Notes under the pieces: model-generated
Told to the model about the DNA's origin: nothing
Seen by the model: only the letters and a program-made list of their open reading frames with translations
The model's database searches: none
Made by a program: the position numbers and the translations under genes
Assembly: GCF_024127895.1 (NCBI RefSeq)
Contig: NZ_JAMYBK010000024.1
Location: 1-62,132 of the forward strand
Source of the DNA: Pseudomonas guariconensis
Lineage (GTDB): Bacteria > Pseudomonadota > Gammaproteobacteria > Pseudomonadales > Pseudomonadaceae
Direction of reading: 5' to 3'
Length of the DNA: 62,132 nt
Part shown: piece by piece, positions 24,504-33,554 of the stretch
Position numbering within the stretch: position 1 is the first letter of the stretch
Layout: the number at the start of each line of letters is the position of its first letter

Positions 24504-24971
24504 GTGCGCCTGCGCCTGATCGCGGTCGGCTCGCGCATGCCCCGCTGGGTCGAGGACGGTTGGCATGAGTATGCCAAGCGCCTGCCCCCGGAGCTGCCGC
24601 TCGAGCTGGTGGAAATCCCGCTGAACACCCGTGGCAAGAACGCCGACGTCGCCCGTCTGATCCGCCAGGAGGGCGAGGCCATGCTGGCCAAGGTGCAGCC
24701 GGGGGAGCGCATCGTCACCCTCGAGGTCCATGGCAAGCCCTGGAGCACCGAGCAACTGGCGAGCGAGCTGGACCGCTGGCGCCTGGATGCGCGCACGGTC
24801 AACCTCATGGTGGGCGGCCCCGAGGGCCTGGCGCCGGAAGTCTGCGCGCGCAGCGAACAACGCTGGTCGCTGTCGCCGCTGACCCTGCCGCATCCGCTGG
24901 TAAGGATACTGATCGGCGAACAGATCTACCGCGCCTGGACCGTGCTGTCCGGGCACCCCTACCACAAATGA
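24504..24971 (+). CDS. rlmH: 23S rRNA (pseudouridine1915-N3)-methyltransferase
   Basis: 155 residues with a GTG start. A SPOUT methyltransferase that acts on helix 69 of 70S ribosomes. Signatures: RLRLIAVGSRMPRWV, the NLMVGGPEG AdoMet loop and the C-terminal LTLPHPLVRILIGEQIYRAW. It follows rsfS by 9 bp. Confidence 0.95.
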   Translation: MRLRLIAVGSRMPRWVEDGWHEYAKRLPPELPLELVEIPLNTRGKNADVARLIRQEGEAMLAKVQPGERIVTLEVHGKPWSTEQLASELDRWRLDARTVNLMVGGPEGLAPEVCARSEQRWSLSPLTLPHPLVRILIGEQIYRAWTVLSGHPYHK

Positions 24972-24988
24972 GCCTCTAAGCCCGCCCG

Positions 24989-26878
24989 ATGTCGCAGCCG
25001 ATTCGTCTCAAGGACCACGAGAAAGACGCCCGTTTGGTGCGCAACCGCGTCGTGGTCGGTGCGGTGGCGATCATGCTGCTGGTGTGCGTGCTGATCGCGC
25101 GGCTGTACTACCTGCAGGTCATCCAGTACGACTACCACTCCACCCTGTCGGAGAACAACCGGGTGCACGTGCAGCCGATCCCGCCGACCCGCGGGCTGAT
25201 CTTCGACCGCAACGGGGTGATCATCGCCGACAACCGTCCCAGCTTCAGCCTGACCATGACCCGCGAGCGCGCCGGTGACTGGCACCAGGTGCTGGACACG
25301 ATCGTCGAGGTCCTGGAACTGACCCCCGACGACCGCGCCCTGTTCGAGAAACGCATGAAGCAGGGGCGCCGGCCGTTCGAGCCGGTGCCGATCCTGTTCG
25401 AGCTGAACGAGGAGCAGATCGCCCGTATTGCGGTGAACCAGTTCCGCCTGCCGGGCGTGGACGTGGCCGCGCAACTGGTGCGCCATTACCCGCAGGGCGC
25501 GCATTTCGCCCACTCGGTCGGCTACGTCGGGCGGATCAACGAGAAGGAGCTCAAGGCCCTCGACCCGGTCAACTACAGCGGCACCCACCATATCGGCAAG
25601 ACCGGCATCGAGCGCTTCTACGAAGACGAGCTGCACGGCCAGGTCGGCTACGAGGAGGTCGAGACCAATGCCCGCGGCCGGGTGTTGCGGGTGCTCAAGC
25701 GCACCGACCCGATCCCGGGCAAGGACATCGTCCTGAGTCTCGACATCAAGTTGCAGGAGGCTGCCGAGGCGGCCCTGGGCGGGCGTCGTGGGGCCGTGGT
25801 GGCCCTCGATCCGCGCACCGGCGAAGTGCTGGCGATGGTCAGCCAGCCGAGCTTCGACCCCAACCTGTTCGTCACCGGCATCAGCTTCAAGGCCTATGCC
25901 GAACTGCGTGACTCGATCGACCGGCCGCTGTTCAACCGTGTGTTGCGTGGCCTCTATCCGCCTGGCTCGACGATCAAACCGGCGGTGGCCATCGCCGGCC
26001 TGGACAGCGGCGTGGTCACCGCCAGCAGCCGGGTGTTCGACCCGGGCTACTACCAGTTGCCCAACTACGACCACAAGTACCGCAACTGGAACCGTAGCGG
26101 CGATGGCTGGGTCGACCTGGACACGGCGATCATGCGTTCCAACGATACCTACTTCTACGACCTGGCGCACAAGATGGGCATCGACCGCCTGTCCACCTAC
26201 ATGAACAAGTTCGGTATCGGTCGCCGGGTGTCGCTCGACATGTTCGAGGAGTCCTCCGGGCTGATGCCGTCCCGCGAGTGGAAGCGCGCGACCCGCCGCC
26301 AGGCCTGGTTCCCCGGCGAGACCCTGATCCTCGGCATCGGCCAGGGCTACATGCAGGCCACGCCCCTGCAACTGGCCCAGGCCACCGCGCTGATCGCCAA
26401 CAAGGGCAAGTGGAACCGCCCGCACCTGGCCAAGACCATCGAAGGCAAGCCACCGGTGGACGAGAACCCGATGGAAGACATCGTCCTGCGCGACAAGTCC
26501 GACTGGGCCAAGGTCACCCACGGCATGGAGCAGGTGATGCACAACGCCCGTGGCACCGCGCGCAAAGCCGCGCTCGGTGCCCAGTACCGCATCGCCGGCA
26601 AGAGCGGCACCGCCCAGGTGGTGGCGATCAAGCAGGGCGAGAAATACGACCGCAACAAACTCCAGGAGCGTCACCGCGACCACGCTCTGTTCGTCGCCTT
26701 CGCCCCGGCCGAATCGCCGAAGATCGTGGTGGCGGTGATGGTCGAGAACGGCGAATCCGGCTCCGGCGTCGCCGCGCCAGTGGTCCGCCAGGTGATGGAC
26801 GCCTGGCTGCTCGACGAGCACGGCCGGCTCAAGCCTGAATTCGCTCCCGCCACCGTCGCCCAGGAATCGGCCCCGTGA
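24989..26878 (+). CDS. mrdA: Penicillin-binding protein 2
   Basis: 629 residues. Class B transpeptidase of the elongasome. One N-terminal membrane anchor (about 24-45), a pedestal domain starting at PPTRGLIFDRNG, and the catalytic domain with GSTIKP (SxxK), SNDTYF (SxN) and KSGTAQV (KTG-type). RodA is encoded immediately after it with a 4-bp overlap, giving the RodA-PBP2 glycan-synthesis pair. Confidence 0.97.
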   Translation: MSQPIRLKDHEKDARLVRNRVVVGAVAIMLLVCVLIARLYYLQVIQYDYHSTLSENNRVHVQPIPPTRGLIFDRNGVIIADNRPSFSLTMTRERAGDWHQVLDTIVEVLELTPDDRALFEKRMKQGRRPFEPVPILFELNEEQIARIAVNQFRLPGVDVAAQLVRHYPQGAHFAHSVGYVGRINEKELKALDPVNYSGTHHIGKTGIERFYEDELHGQVGYEEVETNARGRVLRVLKRTDPIPGKDIVLSLDIKLQEAAEAALGGRRGAVVALDPRTGEVLAMVSQPSFDPNLFVTGISFKAYAELRDSIDRPLFNRVLRGLYPPGSTIKPAVAIAGLDSGVVTASSRVFDPGYYQLPNYDHKYRNWNRSGDGWVDLDTAIMRSNDTYFYDLAHKMGIDRLSTYMNKFGIGRRVSLDMFEESSGLMPSREWKRATRRQAWFPGETLILGIGQGYMQATPLQLAQATALIANKGKWNRPHLAKTIEGKPPVDENPMEDIVLRDKSDWAKVTHGMEQVMHNARGTARKAALGAQYRIAGKSGTAQVVAIKQGEKYDRNKLQERHRDHALFVAFAPAESPKIVVAVMVENGESGSGVAAPVVRQVMDAWLLDEHGRLKPEFAPATVAQESAP

Positions 26879-28020
26879 AGAACAATTTCGATCGCATGCT
26901 TTCCAGCGAGGACGTGATGCGTCGGCGCGCCAGCTTCCTGCAGCGCATCCACGTCGACGGCCCGCTGCTGGTCATCCTGCTGACCCTGGCGGCCGGCAGC
27001 CTGTTCGTCCTCTATTCGGCCAGCGGCAAGAACTGGGACCTGCTGATGAAGCAGGCCACTTCGTTCGGTATCGGCCTGGTGTCGATGTTCATCATCGCCC
27101 AGCTCGAGCCGCGCTTCATGGCGCGCTGGGTACCGCTGGCCTATGTGGGTGGGGTGCTGCTGTTGATCGTGGTGGACGTCATGGGCCACAACGCCATGGG
27201 GGCGACACGCTGGATCAATATCCCCGGGGTGATCCGCTTCCAGCCCTCGGAGTTCATGAAGATCATCATGCCGGCGACCCTCGCCTGGTACCTGTCCAAG
27301 CGCACCCTGCCGCCCGACCTCAAGCACGTGGCGATCAGCCTGGTGCTGATCGGCGTGCCGTTCATCCTCATCGTCCGCCAGCCAGACCTGGGCACGGCGC
27401 TGCTGATCCTCGCCTCGGGCGCCTTCGTGCTGTTCATGGGCGGCCTGCGCTGGCGCTGGATCATCAGCGTGGTCACCGCCGCGGTGCCGGTGGCGGTGGC
27501 CATGTGGTTCTTCGTCATGCACGACTACCAAAAGCAGCGCGTGCTGACCTTCCTCGATCCGGAGAGCGACCCGCTGGGCACCGGCTGGAACATCATCCAG
27601 TCCAAGGCGGCGATCGGCTCCGGTGGCGTGTTCGGCAAGGGCTGGCTGCTGGGCACCCAGTCGCACCTGGACTTCCTCCCGGAGAGCCATACCGACTTCA
27701 TCATCGCCGTGCTCGGCGAGGAGTTCGGCTTGATCGGCATCTGCCTGCTGCTGTTGATCTACCTGCTGCTGATCGGCCGTGGCCTGGTGATCACGGCCCA
27801 GGCCCAGACCTTGTTCGGCAAGCTGCTGGCGGGCAGCCTGACCATGACCTTCTTTGTATACGTGTTCGTCAATATCGGTATGGTCAGCGGCCTTCTGCCC
27901 GTGGTGGGCGTGCCGCTGCCCTTCATCAGCTATGGCGGAACTTCGTTGGTGACGCTGCTGTCAGCGTTTGGCGTTCTGATGTCGATCCACACGCACCGCA
28001 AGTGGATCGCACAGGTTTGA
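26875..28020 (+). CDS. rodA: Rod shape-determining peptidoglycan glycosyltransferase RodA
   Basis: 381 residues, possibly starting at GTG 26875 which overlaps the mrdA stop codon; an internal ATG at 26896 is an alternative. SEDS-family polytopic protein; conserved stretches LVILLTLAAGSLFVLYSAS, HNAMGATRWINIPGV, FLPESHTDFI (with the catalytic-type Asp) and LPFISYGGTSLV. It polymerises lipid II for the lateral wall with PBP2. Confidence 0.96.
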   Translation: MKNNFDRMLSSEDVMRRRASFLQRIHVDGPLLVILLTLAAGSLFVLYSASGKNWDLLMKQATSFGIGLVSMFIIAQLEPRFMARWVPLAYVGGVLLLIVVDVMGHNAMGATRWINIPGVIRFQPSEFMKIIMPATLAWYLSKRTLPPDLKHVAISLVLIGVPFILIVRQPDLGTALLILASGAFVLFMGGLRWRWIISVVTAAVPVAVAMWFFVMHDYQKQRVLTFLDPESDPLGTGWNIIQSKAAIGSGGVFGKGWLLGTQSHLDFLPESHTDFIIAVLGEEFGLIGICLLLLIYLLLIGRGLVITAQAQTLFGKLLAGSLTMTFFVYVFVNIGMVSGLLPVVGVPLPFISYGGTSLVTLLSAFGVLMSIHTHRKWIAQV

Positions 28021-28037
28021 ATAAGGTGAAGAATTTC

Positions 28038-29048
28038 ATGCAAGCAGTGCGTGGCTGGGCTGCCCGTTGTGTGCCGTGGATCGGCGCGGTGGGCCTGTTC
28101 GGCGCTGTCCAGCAGGCCAATGCCGGCGACTACGAAGGCTCGCCCCAGGTGGCCGAGTTCGTCGGCGAGATGACCCGCGACTATGGCTTCGCCGGTGAAC
28201 AGTTGATGGATCTGTTCCGCGAGGTGCGGCGCAAGCAGTCGATCCTCGACGCGATCTCGCGGCCGGCCGAGCGGGTCAAACCGTGGAAGGAATACCGGCC
28301 GATGTTCATCAGCGATGCGCGCATCGCCCGTGGTGTGGACTTCTGGCGCCAGCACGAGGCGACCCTGGCCCGTGCCGAGCAGGAGTATGGCGTGCCGGCC
28401 CAGGTGATCGTGGCGATCATCGGCGTGGAGACCTTCTTCGGCCGCAACACCGGCAACTTCCGGGTCATCGATGCCCTCTCGACCCTGGGCTTCGACTATC
28501 CGCCACGGGCCGACTTCTTCCGCAAGGAGCTGCGCGAGTACCTGTTGCTGGCGCGTGAGGAGCAGCTCGACCCGCTCACCCTCAAGGGCTCCTACGCTGG
28601 CGCCATGGGCCTGCCGCAGTTCATGCCGAGCAGTTTCCGCAGCTACGCCGTGGATTTCGACGGCGACGGCCACATCAACATCTGGAACAACCCGGACGAT
28701 GCCATCGGCAGTGTCGCCAGCTATTTCAAGCGCCATGGCTGGGTGGCCGGGGAGCCGGTGGTCAGCCGCGCCATGGTGCGCGGCGAGCGGGTCGACGAAG
28801 GCTTGACCAGCGGTATCGAGCCGGTGAAGACAGTCGGGGAGTTGCGAGCCCTGGGCTGGTCGAGTCATGATGCGCTGCGCGATGATCTGCCGGTCACGGC
28901 CTTCAGGCTCGAGGGCGACAATGGTCCGGAATATTGGATGGGCATGAAGAACTTCTATGCGATCACGCGCTACAACCGCAGCGTGATGTACGCCATGGCG
29001 GTGCATCAGCTCTCGGAACAGCTGGTTCTTGCACGGGGCGTCAAATGA
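28038..29048 (+). CDS. mltB: Membrane-bound lytic murein transglycosylase B
   Basis: 336 residues from ATG 28038; an in-frame GTG at 28026 is also possible. The signal peptide ends near QQANA. Slt-B-type domain with the catalytic Glu in IIGVETFFGRNTG and GSYAGAMGLPQFMPSSF. It cleaves the glycan strand giving anhydroMurNAc ends. No clear lipobox, so it may be the soluble SltB-like variant. Overlaps rlpA by 4 bp. Confidence 0.93.
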   Translation: MQAVRGWAARCVPWIGAVGLFGAVQQANAGDYEGSPQVAEFVGEMTRDYGFAGEQLMDLFREVRRKQSILDAISRPAERVKPWKEYRPMFISDARIARGVDFWRQHEATLARAEQEYGVPAQVIVAIIGVETFFGRNTGNFRVIDALSTLGFDYPPRADFFRKELREYLLLAREEQLDPLTLKGSYAGAMGLPQFMPSSFRSYAVDFDGDGHINIWNNPDDAIGSVASYFKRHGWVAGEPVVSRAMVRGERVDEGLTSGIEPVKTVGELRALGWSSHDALRDDLPVTAFRLEGDNGPEYWMGMKNFYAITRYNRSVMYAMAVHQLSEQLVLARGVK

Positions 29049-30046
29049 TGCGCGTATTCTTTTCTTTCCATTCGCTCAAGCTGCTGACCTGCGTGGCCGT
29101 CGGCCTGGTCCTGGCCAGCTGCTCCTCCAGCCGGCCCACCCAGCAGAGCGGCAATGTGGTCCGCTCGCAGCCGGGCCTGGACATCAACCGTGCCCACAAG
29201 GACGGTGCGCCCTGGTGGGACGTGGACGTGTCGAAGATCCCCGACGCGACGCCGACCGTGCACACCGGCGCGTACAAGGCCAACCCGTACACCGTCCTGG
29301 GCAAGACCTACTACCCGATCCAGGATTCGCGCAACTACCGCGCCGAAGGCATCGCCTCCTGGTACGGCACCAAGTTCCACGGCCAGAACACCGCCAACGG
29401 CGAGGTCTACGATCTCTACGGCATGAGCGCGGCGCACAAGACCCTGCCGCTGCCGGCCTACGTGCGGGTGACCAACCTGGACAACCAGCGCAGTGTGATC
29501 CTGCGGGTCAACGACCGTGGCCCGTTCTATTCGGACCGCATCATCGACCTGTCCTACGCCGCGGCCAAGAAGCTCGGCTACGCCGAGAGCGGCACCGCCC
29601 GGGTACGTGTCGAAGGCATCGACCCGCAGCAGTGGTGGGCCGCGCGCGGCCGCCCGGCACCGTTGGTGCTCAAGGAGCCGCAGGTGGCCCAGGCCCAGGC
29701 GGTCCCGGCCAGCACCGGCAAGGTCGAGCAATGGACGCCGCCACCGCAGCAGCACGCCGCGGCGGTGGTGCCGGTGCAGGTCGGCGGCGGCAGCGTACCG
29801 AACAACAACGGTGGCATGTACCTGCAGGTAGGGGCGTTCGCCAACCCGGACGCCGCCGAGCTGCTGCGTGCCAAGCTCAGCACCATGGTCAGCGCGCCGG
29901 TATTCATCAGCTCCATCGTGCGCAACCAGCAGACCCTGCACCGGGTGCGCCTGGGGCCGATCAACAGCCAGGGCGAAGTCCAGCAGATGCAGGACAGCGT
30001 GCGCCTGGCCAATCTGGGCCAGGCCAAGCTGGTAACCGCGGACTAG
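29045..30046 (+). CDS. rlpA: Septal ring lytic transglycosylase RlpA
   Basis: 333 residues. Lipobox LASC near residue 26. The double-psi beta-barrel domain shows GIASWYGTKFHGQNTANGE and the catalytic-type Asp in VNDRGPF. The C-terminal SPOR domain (about 255-330, MYLQVGAFANPDAAE) targets denuded septal glycan. Pseudomonas RlpA digests peptide-free glycan strands. Confidence 0.95.
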   Translation: MMRVFFSFHSLKLLTCVAVGLVLASCSSSRPTQQSGNVVRSQPGLDINRAHKDGAPWWDVDVSKIPDATPTVHTGAYKANPYTVLGKTYYPIQDSRNYRAEGIASWYGTKFHGQNTANGEVYDLYGMSAAHKTLPLPAYVRVTNLDNQRSVILRVNDRGPFYSDRIIDLSYAAAKKLGYAESGTARVRVEGIDPQQWWAARGRPAPLVLKEPQVAQAQAVPASTGKVEQWTPPPQQHAAAVVPVQVGGGSVPNNNGGMYLQVGAFANPDAAELLRAKLSTMVSAPVFISSIVRNQQTLHRVRLGPINSQGEVQQMQDSVRLANLGQAKLVTAD

Positions 30047-30054
30047 CCGGGGCG

Positions 30055-30145
30055 CACAGCTTCAAGCCACAAGCGTCGAGCCGCAAGAAAAAGCAGCTTC
30101 CACACCGATCCGCTTTTCTCTTGCAGCTTGAAGCTCGCCGCTGAA
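30055..30145. repeat. AGCTTCAAG-type palindromic repeat with terminator core
   Basis: CAGCTTCAAGCCACAAGCGTCG and the returning CTTGCAGCTTGAAGCTCG flank the hairpin GCAAGAAAAAGC (30083-30094) / GCTTTTCTCTTGC (30112-30124). It probably acts as the terminator of the proA-to-rlpA cluster. A similar element lies at 8540-8625. Confidence 0.6.
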
Positions 30146-30265
30146 GTAGGCTGTCGGTTTTGTCATGAATCGGCGGGCGCGGCCATGTACAATGGCCGTT
30201 TTTGCCGCTGGCCAGGGAACCCTTGCCCTTGGGGCATCAGACCATTAGCGATTTACGAGAGACGG

Positions 30266-31426
30266 ATGAACATCACCAACCTTGCCAAACGACTTTGCCT
30301 GCCTGTACTGCTGATGATCACTCCCGCTGCCTTCGCGGCGGAGCAGATGATGCCGTCGCCGCCGCAGCTGGCTGCCAAGTCCTATGTACTCATGGATGCG
30401 TCCAGCGGCAGCGTGCTGGTCGAGAACAACGGTGACGAGCGCCTGCCGCCGGCCAGCCTGACCAAGCTGATGACCGCCTACATCGCCACCCTGGACATCC
30501 GTCGCGGCCAGATCGGCGAGAACGATCCGGTGACCGTCAGCGAAAACGCCTGGCGTACCGGCGGCTCGCGCATGTTCATCAAGGTCGGCAGCCAGGTCAG
30601 CGTCAGCGACCTGCTGCATGGCATCATCATCCAGTCGGGCAACGATGCCTCCGTCGCCCTGGCCGAGCACATCGCCGGCAGCGAAGATGCCTTCGCCGAC
30701 ATGATGAACAAGACCGCCGCCGACCTGGGCATGACCAACAGTCACTTCATGAACCCCACCGGCCTGCCGCACCCGGAGCACTACTCCTCGGCGCACGACA
30801 TGGCGGTCCTGGCCCGCGCGATCATCGACGAAGACCCGGCCCACTACGCCATCTATTCGCAGAAGGAATTCTTCTGGAACAACATCAAGCAGCCCAACCG
30901 CAACCTGCTGCTGTGGCGTGACAAGACCGTCGATGGCCTGAAGACCGGCCACACCGAGGAAGCCGGCTACTGCATGGTCGCCTCGGCCGTGCGCGACGGC
31001 CAGCGCCTGATCGCCGTGGTGTTCGGCACCAACAGCGAGCAGTCCCGTGCCGCCGAGACCCAGAAGCTGCTGACCTACGGTTTCCGCTTCTTCGAAACCC
31101 AGACCTTCTACCAGAAGGGTACCGAGCTGACCCAGGCCCCGGTCTGGAAAGGCGCCACCGGCCAGGTGAAAGCGGGCCTTGCCAACGACCTGACCCTGAC
31201 CCTGCCCAAGGGCCAGCTCAAGCGCCTGCAGGCTTCCATGACCATGAACCCGCAGCTGACCGCGCCTATCGCCAAAGGTGACGTGATCGGCAAAGTGGAA
31301 GTCAAACTGGACGAGAAAGTGGTCCACAGCGCCGACCTCATCGCCCTCGACGGCGTGGAGGAAGGTGGCTTCTTCCGCCGTATGTGGGATAGCATTCGTC
31401 TATTCTTCTACGGGTTGTTCAACTGA
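30266..31426 (+). CDS. dacA: D-alanyl-D-alanine carboxypeptidase (PBP5/6)
   Basis: 386 residues. The signal peptide is cut near AAFAAEQ. Class C low-mass PBP with PPASLTKLMT (SxxK), QSGNDAS (SxN) and LKTGHTEEAG (KTG). C-terminal PBP5_C domain and an amphipathic anchor helix (FFRRMWDSIRLFFYGLFN). It removes the terminal D-Ala of stem peptides in the periplasm. A -10-like TACAAT lies at 30188-30193. Confidence 0.96.
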   Translation: MNITNLAKRLCLPVLLMITPAAFAAEQMMPSPPQLAAKSYVLMDASSGSVLVENNGDERLPPASLTKLMTAYIATLDIRRGQIGENDPVTVSENAWRTGGSRMFIKVGSQVSVSDLLHGIIIQSGNDASVALAEHIAGSEDAFADMMNKTAADLGMTNSHFMNPTGLPHPEHYSSAHDMAVLARAIIDEDPAHYAIYSQKEFFWNNIKQPNRNLLLWRDKTVDGLKTGHTEEAGYCMVASAVRDGQRLIAVVFGTNSEQSRAAETQKLLTYGFRFFETQTFYQKGTELTQAPVWKGATGQVKAGLANDLTLTLPKGQLKRLQASMTMNPQLTAPIAKGDVIGKVEVKLDEKVVHSADLIALDGVEEGGFFRRMWDSIRLFFYGLFN

Positions 31427-31500
31427 TACGTGACCTGCATGCCCCTGCGCTCGATCGCGGGGGCATTGTTGTTGCCACGGCTTGCGAGGCCGTTTCCGCC

Positions 31501-31779
31501 ATGAGCGAACAAGAAGACGTCAAGTCGCCAAAGATCGAATTTCCCTGCCCCGACTATGCCATCAAGGTAATCGGTGACACCGTCGTCAACTTCCGGGACA
31601 CCGTCATCGAGATCCTCAAGAAACACGCACAGGTCGACATGAAGAGCCTGGCCGAGCGCCAGAGCAGCAATGGCAAGTACACCACCGTGCAACTGCACAT
31701 CGTCGCCACCAGCGAAGACCAGTTGCGGGATATCAACAGCGCCCTGCGTGCCACCGGCATCGTGCACATGGTGCTGTGA
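31501..31779 (+). CDS. ybeD: YbeD-family protein (DUF493)
   Basis: 92 residues with an ACT-like fold: IEFPCPDYAIKVIG start and YTTVQLHIVATSEDQL. It is almost always encoded between dacA and lipB in gamma-proteobacteria, and its role is unknown. The stop codon overlaps the lipB start by one base. Confidence 0.9.
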   Translation: MSEQEDVKSPKIEFPCPDYAIKVIGDTVVNFRDTVIEILKKHAQVDMKSLAERQSSNGKYTTVQLHIVATSEDQLRDINSALRATGIVHMVL

Positions 31780-32426
31780 TGTCGACGTGCCTCGGTTTTC
31801 GCGATCTCGGCCTGCAGCCCTACGAGCCGGTGCTGGAAGCCATGCGTCGCTTCACCGAGCAGCGTACCCCGCAAAGCCCTGACGAAGTCTGGCTGGTGGA
31901 GCATCCGCCAGTGTTCACCCAGGGCCAGGCCGGCAAGGCCGAGCACCTGTTGGTGCCCGGCGAGATCCCGGTGGTGCAGACCGACCGCGGCGGGCAGGTG
32001 ACCTACCACGGCCCCGGGCAATTGGTGGCCTACCTGCTGCTGGATGTGCGTCGCCTGGGGTTTGGCGTGCGCGACCTGGTCAACCGCATCGAGCGGAGCC
32101 TGGTCGACCTGCTCGCCAGCTACGATGTCCAGGCCGCGGCCAAGCCCGACGCGCCTGGGGTGTATGTCGACGGGGCGAAGATCGCCTCCCTCGGCCTGCG
32201 TATTCGCAATGGTCGTTCCTTCCACGGCCTTGCCTTGAACGTGGACATGGACCTGGCGCCATTCCGCCGAATCAACCCCTGCGGGTATGCGGGGCTGGCC
32301 ATGACCCAGCTGCGCGACCTGGCAGGCCCGATCGAACTCTCCGAGGTCAGGACAAGGCTGCGCGGACAGCTGGTCAGGCACCTCGACTACGCTGAGCAGA
32401 CGACCCTCACGGGCGGAATCGACTGA
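31779..32426 (+). CDS. lipB: Octanoyl-[ACP]:protein octanoyltransferase
   Basis: 215 residues. LipB moves octanoate from ACP to lipoyl domains. Motifs: TDRGGQVTYHGPGQLVAYLL with the substrate loop, KIASLGLRIRNG containing the catalytic Lys, and the active-site Cys in INPCGYAG. Translationally coupled to ybeD; lipA begins 2 bp after its stop codon. Confidence 0.96.
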   Translation: MSTCLGFRDLGLQPYEPVLEAMRRFTEQRTPQSPDEVWLVEHPPVFTQGQAGKAEHLLVPGEIPVVQTDRGGQVTYHGPGQLVAYLLLDVRRLGFGVRDLVNRIERSLVDLLASYDVQAAAKPDAPGVYVDGAKIASLGLRIRNGRSFHGLALNVDMDLAPFRRINPCGYAGLAMTQLRDLAGPIELSEVRTRLRGQLVRHLDYAEQTTLTGGID

Positions 32427-32428
32427 AT

Positions 32429-33445
32429 ATGACAACTGTGCAAGAAGCCGTGCCGAACCTGATACCCACCCAGGATGTCACCCCGCGCCCCGCGCCGAAG
32501 AAGGTGGAAGCGGGCGTGAAGCTGCGTGGCGCCGAGAAGGTGGCGCGCATCCCGGTGAAGATCATCCCCACCGAAGAACTGCCGAAAAAACCCGACTGGA
32601 TCCGCGTGCGCATCCCGGTATCCCCAGAGGTCGACCGGATCAAGCAACTGCTGCGCAAGCACAAGCTGCACAGCGTGTGCGAGGAAGCGTCCTGCCCGAA
32701 CCTGGGCGAATGCTTCTCCGGCGGCACCGCGACCTTCATGATCATGGGTGACATCTGCACCCGTCGCTGCCCGTTCTGCGATGTCGGCCATGGCCGGCCG
32801 AAGCCGCTGGACCTCGACGAGCCGAAGAACCTGGCGATCGCCATCGCCGACCTGCGCCTGAAGTACGTGGTGATCACCTCGGTGGACCGCGACGACCTGC
32901 GTGACGGTGGTGCCCAGCACTTCGCCGACTGCATCCGCGAGATCCGTGCCCTGTCGCCCGGCATCCAGCTGGAAACCCTGGTGCCCGACTACCGTGGGCG
33001 CATGGACGTGGCCCTGGAGATCACCGCGAAGGAGCCGCCGGATGTGTTCAACCACAACCTCGAGACCGTCCCGCGCCTGTACAAGGCCGCGCGCCCGGGG
33101 TCGGACTACGACTGGTCGCTCGACCTGCTGCAGAAGTTCAAGCAGATGGTTCCGCACGTGCCGACCAAGTCCGGCATCATGCTGGGCCTGGGCGAGACCG
33201 ACGACGAGGTCATCGAGGTGATGCACCGCATGCGCGAGCACGACATCGACATGCTGACCCTCGGCCAGTACCTGCAGCCGTCGCGCAACCACCTGCCGGT
33301 GCAGCGCTTCGTGCACCCGGACACCTTCGCCTGGTTCGCCGAGGAAGGTTATCGCCTGGGCTTCAAGAACGTCGCTTCTGGCCCGCTGGTGCGTTCCTCC
33401 TACCATGCCGACCAGCAGGCTCACGAAGCCAAGATCAAGCTCTGA
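32429..33445 (+). CDS. lipA: Lipoyl synthase
   Basis: 338 residues. Radical-SAM enzyme inserting two sulfurs into octanoyl groups. The auxiliary cluster motif C-x4-C-x5-C (CEEASCPNLGEC) and the radical-SAM motif C-x3-C-x2-C (CTRRCPFC) are present, as is the C-terminal RSSYHAD where Ser ligates the auxiliary cluster. Confidence 0.97.
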   Translation: MTTVQEAVPNLIPTQDVTPRPAPKKVEAGVKLRGAEKVARIPVKIIPTEELPKKPDWIRVRIPVSPEVDRIKQLLRKHKLHSVCEEASCPNLGECFSGGTATFMIMGDICTRRCPFCDVGHGRPKPLDLDEPKNLAIAIADLRLKYVVITSVDRDDLRDGGAQHFADCIREIRALSPGIQLETLVPDYRGRMDVALEITAKEPPDVFNHNLETVPRLYKAARPGSDYDWSLDLLQKFKQMVPHVPTKSGIMLGLGETDDEVIEVMHRMREHDIDMLTLGQYLQPSRNHLPVQRFVHPDTFAWFAEEGYRLGFKNVASGPLVRSSYHADQQAHEAKIKL

Positions 33446-33462
33446 GCGCGGCGGGAGTGACC

Positions 33463-33505
33463 GATGCCGATGTGGGCCGTGAGGCCGCATCGGCATTTTT
33501 GTTTT
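33463..33505 (+). terminator. Intrinsic terminator of ybeD-lipB-lipA
   Basis: GATGCCGATGTGGGCC...GGCCGCATCGGCATTTTTG forms a long stem followed by TTTTTGTTTT, 18 bp after the lipA stop codon. Confidence 0.85.
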
Positions 33506-33540
33506 CGAGCGGCAAGCTTCAAGCTTCAAGCGACAAGCCA
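33505..33540. repeat. CAAGCTTCAAGC tandem repeat
   Basis: GGCAAGCTTCAAGCTTCAAG CGACAAG repeats an AAGCTTC heptad just before ldcA. It is related to the elements at 8540-8625 and 30055-30145. Confidence 0.5.
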
Positions 33541-33554
33541 TGAGGAGTCGTGTG

